NCBI GenBank assembly: GCA_022826125.1 | Contig: JAJDVM010000211.1 | Span: forward strand, 1 to 39,136 | From: Defluviicoccus sp. | GTDB taxonomy: Bacteria; Pseudomonadota; Alphaproteobacteria; MPNO01 | Direction: 5' to 3' | DNA: 39,136 nt | Part shown: one piece after another, positions 16,382-24,368 of the stretch | Layout: the number at the start of each line of letters is the position of its first letter | Numbering within the stretch: position 1 is the first letter of the stretch | Translations under genes and position numbers: made by a program | Notes under the pieces: model-generated | The model's input: only the letters and a program-made list of their open reading frames with translations | Databases searched by the model: none | What the model was told of the DNA's origin: nothing

Positions 16382-19117
16382 GTGAATAGCAAGAAGGATC
16401 TCTTTATCACGGCAGTGCAATTGACCCCCATCGATGGGGCTCGCACCATTCCGACTGCGGTGTATTACAACAACGGCAGGCCCATTATCGGCCACGAGGC
16501 CTTGGATCAACCCGCTCTTACCGAGCACTTGCGGGACGACTTCAAGATCGAGCTGGGAATGAAGGATCCAACCGCGCTGGCGGCAAAGCATACCCGCCTC
16601 GACGGAACGACATTGCGATCGCCCATCGGCACGGCCAAGGACTTTTGCGACGGGGTTCTTTCGAAGCTCGCCAACGAATTGGGGGTGCACGGAGAACCCT
16701 ATCCAAAACGCATCCTGATCGCGGAGCCGCTCTCCTTGGGCGGGGGAGAGGCAGCGACCGATTCGTGGTTGGCGAATTACAGGGCGGCTTTACGTAGGAT
16801 CCTGCATGGCAGGTTCGAGGAAATCGACTTCATGCCCGAGCCGTTTGCGGTTTTTCAGTATTACAGATATGGGCTCAAGCATGCCCTTATCGCGCAGAAG
16901 CAAAAGCACATCGCGCTTGTAATGGATTTCGGAGGAGGAACGTTCGACGTATCGGTGATCGAAACCACGACGGAGGGCGACATCAGCCAGAGCGGTCGTC
17001 ATTCCCGTCCTCTGTCCGCGAGTTCGATACCTGTCGGTGGTTTTTACGTGAACAAGCTCATCGCCGAAGATCTCTTGTTCGAGACGATCGAGAAGAAGGC
17101 GAGCAAGAGAGCTATCCGAAACGCCATAAACAAGTTCGATCAAGTCAAGAATTACGACGCAGTCGATCACACCGAGATTCGCGACGACATGCTGCGTTTC
17201 TTCAATGCGTATCGGACGCTGCTTCGCGACGTGGAGGACGCCAAGATTTCAATTTGTTCGAGCGTCCCGGATTGGCGGGTCGACGCCGATCTGGGCAACG
17301 CTGCGGCGATTCGCGTACGGGTGCCGCGCCGGCCGTTGTCGACCAACTCCGATACCGTTGAAGTTCGGCTCCATGCGGAGCGGATACGCCGGATATTCGA
17401 AGATCGCGTGTGGAGACAGAAGCTGCTGCCGGCCATCAGGAGTGGATTGGCCAGGGCCTCGCAGGCGCTCGGGGGAAAGTCGCTGTCGGTGGTTCTCCTG
17501 TCCGGCGGGTCGTCGAACATGCGCTGGCTGACCCAGCTGATCGAGAGGGATCTCAGGAGCGACCTCGCCGAGGCGGAGGTGCTGGAGCTTTCGGAAGACT
17601 TTCAGGAGATCGTGGCGAAGGGTTTGGCGGTCGAATGCGCCCGCAGATACTATACCAAGGGGGAAGGTGATTTCCGCGCGGTCACCTACAACAGGCTCTG
17701 CCTGTCGCTCAACCCCAACGGAAACGGCGCGGAAACGCGGCGGTACCGGCCGTCCTCGGACCATCTCCCCAAAGAAACATACGAGAACGGGGTCTTGCTG
17801 CCCTCGGCCAGCAGCCTCAGGGGGCGAATAGACAAACCGCTCAGGTGGAAAACCAAGCTTTCCACAACGCCGTCGCGTTATCTGGATTACCATTTCCTGA
17901 GATCGTCGTTCGACCCGGACGACTTGGACAACCTCCATAATGTCGTGGACAAGACAGTCGACACGCCGGCCGGAACGAAGTTCGGCGGCACGATCGAGAT
18001 CGAGCTTACCGTTCGCGACGACGGCACGGCATTGCCCAGGTTCATCTACGGCCGAGGCGGGAATCGGGGGCAGCAAGTCGTGGTCGACGGAAATCCGTTT
18101 TACATGGACATGACGTTTGCGGCGGAGGAGGTGTCGGGCGACACATATTTGGGCTTCGATTTCGGAACCAGCACATCGGCCTTCTCGTTTGTGAAGAACT
18201 CCGATGTAGACGAGTTCAAGCATAGGTCGAAGGACAGCAGCTGGCGGGACTTGAACGATCTCGTTCAAGCGCTTCCCTATCCGATGGCCTACCCGCTTGC
18301 CTCCTTCATCGCGGAGACGAGCAAGGAAGGCCTTGAGAAATGGGGCCGGGAAACCCTCGAATGCATGCTTTCCGTGGCCGCCTACGTTTGTTACGTGGAA
18401 TATCTTGCGAAAGCCGGAACATCGGCGGCTTCGATGTTCAAGGGCTACGAACACCGCTCGGCGGGTCCGTTATGGGACCTCTTGAACAAGTGCTCGAAGG
18501 CGCTCGGCGAAAGAGCCATCTTTTCCAAATATGCTGCGGCATTGACGAGGGGCGATATCGCATCGGAGCTGAACTCCGCCGTCAACGAAGTCGCGCAGGC
18601 AAAGCACGGAAAGGCGGCCCGCGGTCTGGACTATCCCCGTATCATCGGGCTGGTCGGCAACGTCCTGGCCAAGTCTTTCGCGGAAAACCACATGGGGTAC
18701 TTCGAGGACGTGCGGCAAGCGCAGTTTTCCTTCGGAAACTTCGAAGGGATATTCCGCAGCATCCAAGGTCCCCACGCCCCTTTCGGGAATCTCTTCGAGT
18801 ACCAGGGCGAGCAGGGCGTTCCGTCGGGTCTGGTATTCCTGATTTCGCCTGAACGGGGGCTGGCGCTGAACCTGAGCCCGCTCATCATCAGCGGCTTGAA
18901 GCCCTTGCCCGGTATGAAGGGCCCGGAAGTGCATCTGTTTGACATCTATCGGCACAAGGACGACACGTTCGGTTTCAAGGCGGTGCAGGAAGACGAAGAA
19001 TTCCGGTTGGAGGCGGACAGTAATTTCGGCGAGATACATGAACAGTTGTCGGCCATGCGTGAGGGTCCCGCACTCGATCCCGTATTGAGGAAATTGAAAC
19101 TAAGCCGAAAGACGTAA
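16382..19117 (+). CDS. Hsp70/actin-fold ATPase with rearranged motif order
   Basis: This 911-residue protein carries the Hsp70 ATPase motifs in an unusual order. Near the N-terminus is the segment that normally follows phosphate-1 (RTIPTAVYYNNGRPIIGHEA). Then come connect-1 (MPEPFAVFQYY), phosphate-2 with Asp182 in LVMDFGGGTFDVSVIE, the adenosine motif VVLLSGGSSNMRWL (Gly375-376) and connect-2 (IVAKGLAVECARR). A beta-rich region (about 450-585) follows. Only then does a good phosphate-1 motif appear: Asp593 in YLGFDFGTSTSAFSFV. No phosphate-1 exists upstream of the N-terminal part in any plus-strand frame I checked. The C-terminal 300 residues are largely helical. The fold may be circularly permuted, or the protein may hold two partial actin-like domains. 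I prefer the GTG at 16382, with GGAGA upstream, over a TTG at 16346. It is likely cytoplasmic and ATP-dependent, with clients unknown. Confidence 0.8.
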   Translation: MNSKKDLFITAVQLTPIDGARTIPTAVYYNNGRPIIGHEALDQPALTEHLRDDFKIELGMKDPTALAAKHTRLDGTTLRSPIGTAKDFCDGVLSKLANELGVHGEPYPKRILIAEPLSLGGGEAATDSWLANYRAALRRILHGRFEEIDFMPEPFAVFQYYRYGLKHALIAQKQKHIALVMDFGGGTFDVSVIETTTEGDISQSGRHSRPLSASSIPVGGFYVNKLIAEDLLFETIEKKASKRAIRNAINKFDQVKNYDAVDHTEIRDDMLRFFNAYRTLLRDVEDAKISICSSVPDWRVDADLGNAAAIRVRVPRRPLSTNSDTVEVRLHAERIRRIFEDRVWRQKLLPAIRSGLARASQALGGKSLSVVLLSGGSSNMRWLTQLIERDLRSDLAEAEVLELSEDFQEIVAKGLAVECARRYYTKGEGDFRAVTYNRLCLSLNPNGNGAETRRYRPSSDHLPKETYENGVLLPSASSLRGRIDKPLRWKTKLSTTPSRYLDYHFLRSSFDPDDLDNLHNVVDKTVDTPAGTKFGGTIEIELTVRDDGTALPRFIYGRGGNRGQQVVVDGNPFYMDMTFAAEEVSGDTYLGFDFGTSTSAFSFVKNSDVDEFKHRSKDSSWRDLNDLVQALPYPMAYPLASFIAETSKEGLEKWGRETLECMLSVAAYVCYVEYLAKAGTSAASMFKGYEHRSAGPLWDLLNKCSKALGERAIFSKYAAALTRGDIASELNSAVNEVAQAKHGKAARGLDYPRIIGLVGNVLAKSFAENHMGYFEDVRQAQFSFGNFEGIFRSIQGPHAPFGNLFEYQGEQGVPSGLVFLISPERGLALNLSPLIISGLKPLPGMKGPEVHLFDIYRHKDDTFGFKAVQEDEEFRLEADSNFGEIHEQLSAMREGPALDPVLRKLKLSRKT

Positions 19118-19248
19118 TGGCGGCGGGGAAGCCGCGCCGAGACGAATGCGCTGGAAAACCCTGTGCAGGAAGCACGCGCTTTCGCTGTCCACTCTGGGCC
19201 GGTGAGGTCGGGGCGGGCGGGGAGGGGACACGACATGTGCGTGGCAAT

Positions 19249-20394
19249 TTAGGGCTCCATCAGCGCGGCGATGGCGACGCCGATCCGTTCCGCCTCCGCT
19301 TCGATCTCCCTGTCCCCGAGGTGGGCGTATCGCAGCGTCATCCGGACGTTGGAATGTCCGAGAATGCGCGAGACCACCGGCACCGGCACGCCGTTCATCA
19401 CCGCGTGGCTCGCATGCGTATGGCGAAGGTCATGAAGACGAACGTCCTCGATGCCCGCCTCCTTCCGAACCCGGTTCCAGATCGAGAGCTCACGGCTGCG
19501 CGGCCGGGACGGATCGAGCGGAGAAGGAAACACAAACGGGCTCTCCGTCCTCGGCTGCCTGTCGAGGACAGCTCGGGCCTGCGAGTTGAGCGGCACCCGC
19601 CGCGGCCCGGTCTTCGAATCGACGAGGACCAGACCCTCGGCCCGGACCTCGGACCAACGCAGGCCGAGGATTTCGCTCTTGCGGCATCCGGTCAGCAGCA
19701 GCAGCCGGACGATCTCGGCCTGCTGACGGTTTCCGTTTTCGGTCTGCGCGTCCAGCACCAGATGCAGATGGTCGATTTCCTCGCGCGAGAGGAAGCGCGT
19801 GAGCTTCGGGCGTCGGTTGGGCCGGATCCCCTGTGTCGGGTTCTTCCCGACATACCCCCGCACGATGGCGAAGTTCATGATCTGGCGGAGGAGCGCAAGC
19901 CTCCGGTTCGCGCCGCCGGGCGCGGTTCCGCTGCCGGCGTCGAACCATTTCCTCACCTGCGCCGGAGCGATGCGGTCCAGCGGCCTCGATCCGAAGGCCG
20001 GAAATATCCCTCCCTCCAGCGTGTACGTCATGCCCCTGCGCGTCGCCGGCTTGTAGCGGTGGAAATGCGCCTCCTTCCACTCGCCCTCCACGAACTCGCG
20101 GAAGAGCGGAACGGCACGCTTCGGACGGGCGGGCTGCGCCGGCTCCGGTCTCGCCCGGCGCTCATGGCACGCCCGTCGCGCCTCCGCCACCTCCATCGTC
20201 GATACCGGCCCGAGCGAAACGCGCTTCGAGCGTCCCCCGGTCTCCTCCAGCAGCACCCAGCTCTTCCCGCCGGTCGGGCGGACCCGCACCCCGAGGCCGG
20301 GCACGCTCCTGTCCCAGACGGTGTATTCGCGGTCGCGGGGGCGGAGGCGCTCGACAGCGTCGTCGGTGAGCTTCCTTCGGTCCCTTGCGGGCAT
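19249..20394 (-). CDS. Tyrosine recombinase / site-specific integrase
   Basis: A 381-residue integrase catalysing strand exchange through a covalent 3'-phosphotyrosine. The N-terminal 75 residues resemble the DUF4102-like arm-binding region found in island integrases (KLTDDAVERLRPR, VPGLGVRVRPTGGKSW). A core-binding domain follows (about 95-185). The catalytic domain shows Arg238 in LLTGCRKSEIL, Lys261 in VDSKTGPR, His321 and Arg324 in LHDLRHTHAS, His347 in ILGHSNV, and the nucleophile Tyr356 in LRYAH. All catalytic residues are present, so it appears active. It lies 3 bases downstream of a second integrase on the same strand, in one operon. A relic of a close relative is found at 8260-8335. 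The gene faces the Hsp70-like gene convergently across 131 bases. Confidence 0.95.
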   Translation of the reverse strand: MPARDRRKLTDDAVERLRPRDREYTVWDRSVPGLGVRVRPTGGKSWVLLEETGGRSKRVSLGPVSTMEVAEARRACHERRARPEPAQPARPKRAVPLFREFVEGEWKEAHFHRYKPATRRGMTYTLEGGIFPAFGSRPLDRIAPAQVRKWFDAGSGTAPGGANRRLALLRQIMNFAIVRGYVGKNPTQGIRPNRRPKLTRFLSREEIDHLHLVLDAQTENGNRQQAEIVRLLLLTGCRKSEILGLRWSEVRAEGLVLVDSKTGPRRVPLNSQARAVLDRQPRTESPFVFPSPLDPSRPRSRELSIWNRVRKEAGIEDVRLHDLRHTHASHAVMNGVPVPVVSRILGHSNVRMTLRYAHLGDREIEAEAERIGVAIAALMEP

Positions 20395-20397
20395 GTC

Positions 20398-21522
20398 TCA
20401 ACCTCCCCGGAGCACCGCGCCGACGGTCTCGGCGGCGTCGGCGATCATCGCGTCGGCGGGGTGGGTGTATTTGAGGGTGGTCTGCGGATCGGCATGACCG
20501 AGCAACTTTCCGATGGCGAGCACCGTCGCGCCCCGTCTCAGCGCGATGCTGGCATGGGTATGGCGGAGGTCGTGAATGCGAGCATCCTCGATGCCCGCCT
20601 CGACACGGACCTCCTGCCAGAAGCGGTCGAGCCAATCGGAATCCCGAGGTCCTCCCGCTTGGGGCGCCGGAAACATCCACCTGCCGGTCCGCGGCAGCCG
20701 GTCGAGGATCGCCCGCGCGGGCCGGGACAACCAGACGGTGCGGGGTCCGGTCTTCGAGTCGCGGAGGAGCAGGCGGCCCTCGCGGTAGTCGGACCAGTGC
20801 AGCGTCAGGATCTCGCTCTTGCGGCACCCGGTCAGAAGGAGGAGACGGACGACGGCAACCTGGCAGGGCCGTCTTTCCTCCTGTTCGGACAGGACCGCCG
20901 ACAGCCGCCGGATCTCTTCGTCGGACAGGAACCGCTCGCGCCCCTTCCTGCGGTAGCGCCGGATGCCCCGGCACGGGTTGGAACCCTCGGGCCGGAGGCC
21001 CATCGCTTCGGCCTCCCGCATGATGATGGAGAGGATGGGCATGGACCGGTCCGCCGCGACCGGGGTGGCGGCCAACGAGGCGAACCAGTTGCGCACCTCC
21101 CGGCCGTCGATGTCGGCTACGTTCCGCCCCGCGAAGCAGGGGAGTATCTGGTTACGGAGATAGCACCGGTTGACATCGAGCGTGCGCGGCTTCCAGAGGC
21201 GTTCGTGCCGCCGGAACACGGTCTCGGCGACGATTTCGAAGAGCGCGTCCTCGGGCCGGGCCGGAACGGGCTCGCCCCGGCGGATGGCGGCCAGCATGGT
21301 CCTGGCCAGGGACCGCGCCTCGGCGATGTCCATCGCGTCGGAGTCGCCGACAATCTTCCAGATGCGCTCGCCCCGGTGCTGGCAATGGACGAAGAAGCGC
21401 CTGCGACCGGAGGGCATCACCCGGACGCCGAAGCCCCTGAGCTTCCCGTCACGGACATCGTAGGAGGACTTGCGCGTCGTGAGCGCCGCGATTCGCGCGT
21501 CGGTGAGGATGGGTCTGGACAA
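20398..21522 (-). CDS. Tyrosine recombinase / site-specific integrase, first of the tandem pair
   Basis: A 374-residue integrase with the same plan as its downstream neighbour but clearly diverged. The N-terminal region (ILTDARIAALTT, GKLRGFGVRVMPSGRRRFFV) is the DUF4102-like arm-binding type. Catalytic residues are Arg234 in LLTGCRKSEIL, Lys257 in RDSKTGPR, His317 and Arg320 in IHDLRHTHAS, His343 in LLGHADP, and Tyr352 in LKYTH. The N-terminus sits close to the presumed island end, the usual position for an integrase beside its attachment site. A perfect 8-base inverted repeat lies 11 bases upstream of the start. Tandem recombinases encoded in one operon often work together or on two half-sites; that they do so here is inference. 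Confidence 0.95.
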   Translation of the reverse strand: MSRPILTDARIAALTTRKSSYDVRDGKLRGFGVRVMPSGRRRFFVHCQHRGERIWKIVGDSDAMDIAEARSLARTMLAAIRRGEPVPARPEDALFEIVAETVFRRHERLWKPRTLDVNRCYLRNQILPCFAGRNVADIDGREVRNWFASLAATPVAADRSMPILSIIMREAEAMGLRPEGSNPCRGIRRYRRKGRERFLSDEEIRRLSAVLSEQEERRPCQVAVVRLLLLTGCRKSEILTLHWSDYREGRLLLRDSKTGPRTVWLSRPARAILDRLPRTGRWMFPAPQAGGPRDSDWLDRFWQEVRVEAGIEDARIHDLRHTHASIALRRGATVLAIGKLLGHADPQTTLKYTHPADAMIADAAETVGAVLRGG

Positions 21523-21532
21523 TTTCGTTCTC

Positions 21533-21552
21533 CCGGCTGCGGTTGCAGCCGG
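21533..21552. repeat. Inverted repeat upstream of the integrase operon
   Basis: CCGGCTGC-GGTT-GCAGCCGG is a perfect 8-base inverted repeat with a 4-base loop, located between the integrase start and the broken hydrolase. A partial copy (CCGGCTGCAACTCGG) follows about 25 bases later. Such repeats are typical of recombinase core sites or of autoregulatory operators. No run of T follows on either strand, so a terminator is less likely. Confidence 0.45.
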
Positions 21553-21624
21553 GGAAGCAGGGGATGACGACCCCGTCCGGCTGCAACTCGGTTTGGGAGA
21601 GAAAACGACCCTGTTTTCAGATGG

Positions 21625-22098
21625 TTAGCACCGAACGGTGCGCATGTTGGTGTAGTGCGTTCTCGACCCGCCGCGCTCGCCGGTGAGGTCGAGGCGGCGC
21701 TTTATCTCCGCGCCGATATCCGCGTCGGTCGCATCCGGGTTGGCAATGGTCACCGCCATCGAGGCCGAGCTGTCTCCGTCCTTCGGCACGAAGGCGTCGA
21801 GATAGACCGCGTGGGCGAGCCGGTCCTTCATCCGGTCGGCGACGCCGGTGATCACGTTGCCGCCGTACGAGTGACCGACCAGGACCACGTCCTCGAGTTC
21901 TTCCCAGACGATCGTGTTGGCGACGTCGGCGACATGGGTGTTCATGTCGATGTCGCGGGACAGCAAATGCGAGCGCTCGCCGAGCCCGGTCAGCGTCGGG
22001 GTGAACGCCTCGTGCCCGCCCGCGCGCAGGATCGCGCGCACGTCGCGCCAGCACCAGCCGCCATGCCATGCGCCGTGCACCAGGACGAATGTCGCCAT
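21625..22098 (-). pseudogene. Alpha/beta hydrolase, C-terminally truncated
   Basis: The N-terminal half is a clear alpha/beta hydrolase: FVLVHGAWHGGWCW carries the oxyanion-hole HG, and VVLVGHSYGGNV the nucleophile elbow with the catalytic Ser. Members of this esterase-like family are usually about 230-250 residues, with a catalytic His near the C-terminus. Here the frame ends at residue 157 with an unrelated tail (GGSRTHYTNMRTVRC), and the His-containing part is absent. The break lies at the integrase end of the island, so the simplest reading is that integration cut off the 3' end. An inverted repeat (21628-21641) overlaps the last codons. The protein is unlikely to be active. It is divergent from the Rieske gene at 22203. 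Confidence 0.7.
21628..21641. repeat. Short perfect palindrome at the island/hydrolase junction
   Basis: GCACCG-AA-CGGTGC is a perfect 6-base inverted repeat with a 2-base centre, lying exactly where the hydrolase frame loses its family similarity. It could be part of an attachment site for the tandem integrases. The length is modest, and I found no matching copy at the left side of the island by eye. Confidence 0.35.
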
Positions 22099-22202
22099 CT
22101 TTCCCTCCTTCGTCGCTTCCCCGGAACCCGCATCATTGGACCGGAGACGGGGTTTTGGCTAGCCTTTCCGGGAACCGCCCGCGCTTTCGGGGAAACAGGA
22201 CG

Positions 22203-23342
22203 ATGTTCGAGACCGCGACGATCGACCGTTCGACGTTCGACAGCGTGTTCAGGGAGGTCGAGGAGGCCGAGTCCCTGCCGGCCTGGTGCTACACCTCCGA
22301 GGAATATTACCGACTGGAAGTCCGCAACCTGTTCTCGCGGACCTGGAACTTCTTCGGCCATGTCGACCAGATCGCCGAGCCGGGCGATTTCATCGCGGTC
22401 GACTATGTCGGCGTGCCGATTCTCATCGTCCGGGGGAACGACGGCGAGATCCGGGCGTTCGCCAACAACTGCCGCCACCGCGGCACCCCGGTGGCGGACG
22501 GGGAGGGCAACTGCCGCGCCTTCACCTGCCCCTATCACGGCTGGGTGTACGACCTCGACGGCAAGCTCCACAGCGCGCCGGGCATGGAGCGGGCGAAGAA
22601 ATTCGACGCCGCCGGGTACGGGCTGCGCGAGCTCCGGCTGGAGACCTGCGGCTGCTTCGTCTTCGTCAATTTCGACGATGCCGCCCCGCCGCTGGCGGAC
22701 TATCTCGGCAACTTCCCCGAGCTCATGGGGTCCTACGGCCTGGACGAGCTCGCCCTGGTGCGCAAGCGGGTGCACGAGGTGGACTGCAACTGGAAGGTCC
22801 ACATCGAGAACGCGATGGAGGAATACCACCTGCCGATGGTCCACGGGGCGACGCTCAACCCGAAGGAGATGGAGCACTCCGCGGCGCCCACCGAAGGGGC
22901 CTGGCTCGACATCCGCGAGCATCACGACGCGCACACGCGCTCGCTCCTGATCGAGGACCTGGAGCACGAGCTGCCGCATATCGAGGGGCTGGAGGGGCGC
23001 GCGGCGATGGGCACCAACTATGTCTGCCTCAACCCGTCCACCATGCTCGGCATGACGCTGGATTCGGTGTGGTATCTGGAGCTCCAGCCGCAGGGGCCCA
23101 ACCGTACGCGCGTGATCCACGGCGCCTGTTTCCCGAGGAAGACCGTGGAAAGGCCCGATTTCGAGGCCAGGGTGCCGTACTACTACAAGCGCTGGGATAC
23201 CACGCTCGCCGAGGACAACGCCGTCGCCGCGCTGCAGCAACGCGGGCTGAAATCGCCGCTCGCGCCGCGCGGCCGGTTCTCCCATCTCGAACCGCTGGTC
23301 CCGCAGCTCGCCCAGTGGTGGGTCGAACGGACGCTGGATTAG
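22203..23342 (+). CDS. Rieske-type aromatic ring-hydroxylating oxygenase, alpha subunit
   Basis: A 379-residue oxygenase subunit expected to insert oxygen into an aromatic or quaternary-amine substrate, using electrons from a separate reductase. The Rieske [2Fe-2S] ligands are Cys90 and His92 (NNCRHRG) and Cys109 and His112 (CPYHGW). The mononuclear iron site is HIENAMEEYHLPMVH, with His209 and His214, plus Asp338 in LAEDNAVA before QRGL. Those motifs and the length fit the alpha subunit of phthalate/benzoate- and carnitine-type oxygenases. The start at 22203 follows a sequence with no clear binding site; the frame continues upstream but overlaps the hydrolase's promoter side. No beta subunit or ferredoxin reductase is encoded nearby, so the electron donor must lie elsewhere. 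The gene heads an operon of four. Confidence 0.93.
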   Translation: MFETATIDRSTFDSVFREVEEAESLPAWCYTSEEYYRLEVRNLFSRTWNFFGHVDQIAEPGDFIAVDYVGVPILIVRGNDGEIRAFANNCRHRGTPVADGEGNCRAFTCPYHGWVYDLDGKLHSAPGMERAKKFDAAGYGLRELRLETCGCFVFVNFDDAAPPLADYLGNFPELMGSYGLDELALVRKRVHEVDCNWKVHIENAMEEYHLPMVHGATLNPKEMEHSAAPTEGAWLDIREHHDAHTRSLLIEDLEHELPHIEGLEGRAAMGTNYVCLNPSTMLGMTLDSVWYLELQPQGPNRTRVIHGACFPRKTVERPDFEARVPYYYKRWDTTLAEDNAVAALQQRGLKSPLAPRGRFSHLEPLVPQLAQWWVERTLD

Positions 23343-23357
23343 CCGCGAGGACCGAAA

Positions 23358-24347
23358 TTGCCCAACCGGGTTCGTCTCCATATCGAGAACGATTCGAGCC
23401 TCGGCGACGTTTTCGAGGTGACCGGGGAGCGCCTGTCCGCGGCCTTCTCCCGCTTCCCCGACCTCGCCGAGAGGGTCGATTGCAGCATCGGCTACGACTG
23501 CGCCGATTTCGACCGCCAGATCGCCGATGCCGACGCGCTGGTGTGCTGGGACATCGACCACCGCAACATCGCGAAGCGGGCGCCGAAGCTGCGTTGGATC
23601 CACGCGACCGGAGCGGGGGTGGAGCATTTCACGCCGTTCGACTGGCTGCCCGAAGGTGTGGTCTTCACCAACAACCGCGGCGTCCACGGCGCGCGCGCCC
23701 ACGAATACGCCATCATGGCGGTGCTGATGCTCAACAACCGGGTGCCCGAGATGGTCACCCATCAGCGTGCCGGCCGCTGGGAGCAAACCTTCAACACCGG
23801 CATCGCGGGAAAGACGCTGCTGGTTGTCGGCGTGGGCAGCGTCGGCGGTGGCGTCGCCGAATGGGCCAAGCGTTTCGGGATGCGGGTGATCGGCGTGCGG
23901 CGGACCGCGAGACCGCACCCCGCGGTCGACGAGATGCGGGGGCCCGAGGCGCTGTTGGAGCTGATCCCGCGCGCCGACTACATCATCGCCACCGCGCCCG
24001 CCACCGCGCGCACCCGCCACCTGATCGGCAGGGCGGAGATCGAGGCGATCCGGTCCGGCGGCGGCATCGTCAATTACGGCCGTGCCCGGGTGGTCGATTA
24101 CGAGGCGCTGCGCGCGCGGCTGGAGCGGCGCGAGATCAGCGCCATCCTCGACGTGTTCGACCCCGAGCCGCTGCCGCCCGACTCGCCGCTTTGGCAGACC
24201 CCCAACCTGATCGTCACACCGCACTGTTCGTCCGACGACACCGAGCTCTACATCCCGCGGACGCTCGACCTGTTCTTCGAGAACATGCGCCGGTTCCTCG
24301 CCGGCGAGCCGCTCGAGAACCGCGTCGACCCCGTGCTGGAATACTGA
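23358..24347 (+). CDS. D-isomer-specific 2-hydroxyacid dehydrogenase
   Basis: A 329-residue NAD(P)-dependent oxidoreductase that interconverts 2-hydroxy and 2-oxo acids. The nucleotide-binding motif is VVGVGSVGGGVAEWAKRFG (about 155-173), and the C-terminal catalytic region has a conserved His in LIVTPHCSSDD, preceded by FDPEPLPPDSPLW. The usual catalytic Arg region reads IVNYGRARVVD, slightly unlike the common NxARG form. The start is a TTG at 23358, with GAGGA about 7 bases upstream. It follows the Rieske gene by 15 bases and precedes a ketopantoate-reductase-like gene by 21, so all are likely in one transcript. It may act on an acid produced downstream of the oxygenase; the substrate is unknown. 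Confidence 0.9.
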   Translation: MPNRVRLHIENDSSLGDVFEVTGERLSAAFSRFPDLAERVDCSIGYDCADFDRQIADADALVCWDIDHRNIAKRAPKLRWIHATGAGVEHFTPFDWLPEGVVFTNNRGVHGARAHEYAIMAVLMLNNRVPEMVTHQRAGRWEQTFNTGIAGKTLLVVGVGSVGGGVAEWAKRFGMRVIGVRRTARPHPAVDEMRGPEALLELIPRADYIIATAPATARTRHLIGRAEIEAIRSGGGIVNYGRARVVDYEALRARLERREISAILDVFDPEPLPPDSPLWQTPNLIVTPHCSSDDTELYIPRTLDLFFENMRRFLAGEPLENRVDPVLEY

Positions 24348-24368
24348 AACAGGAGGAAAAGGGCGCCG

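Larger units (their letters stand above)
5058..21640. mobile_element. Probable defence island with integrases at its right end
   Basis: The segment between the S9 peptidase and the broken alpha/beta hydrolase has the content of an acquired island. It contains an EcoRII-type R-M operon, a recombinase fragment (8260-8335), a kinase/receiver module, two further methyltransferases, an Hsp70-like ATPase and two tandem tyrosine recombinases. Several genes in it are clearly lower in GC than the flanks (45% for 12481-12540 against 75% for 2161-2220 by hand count). The right edge is placed at the hydrolase gene, which has lost its C-terminal part. The left edge is less certain and is set at the end of the S9 peptidase. 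I could not find flanking direct repeats by eye, so the boundaries are estimates. Confidence 0.5.

Noticed and set aside
19117-21567. Long plus-strand open frame (816 codons) across both integrases
   Set aside because: The minus-strand integrases have full catalytic motifs. The plus frame is an artefact of high GC, with no recognisable domains.
5058-21640. Prophage interpretation of the island
   Set aside because: Apart from the integrases there are no capsid, portal, terminase, tail or lysis genes, so a defence or genomic island is the better reading.
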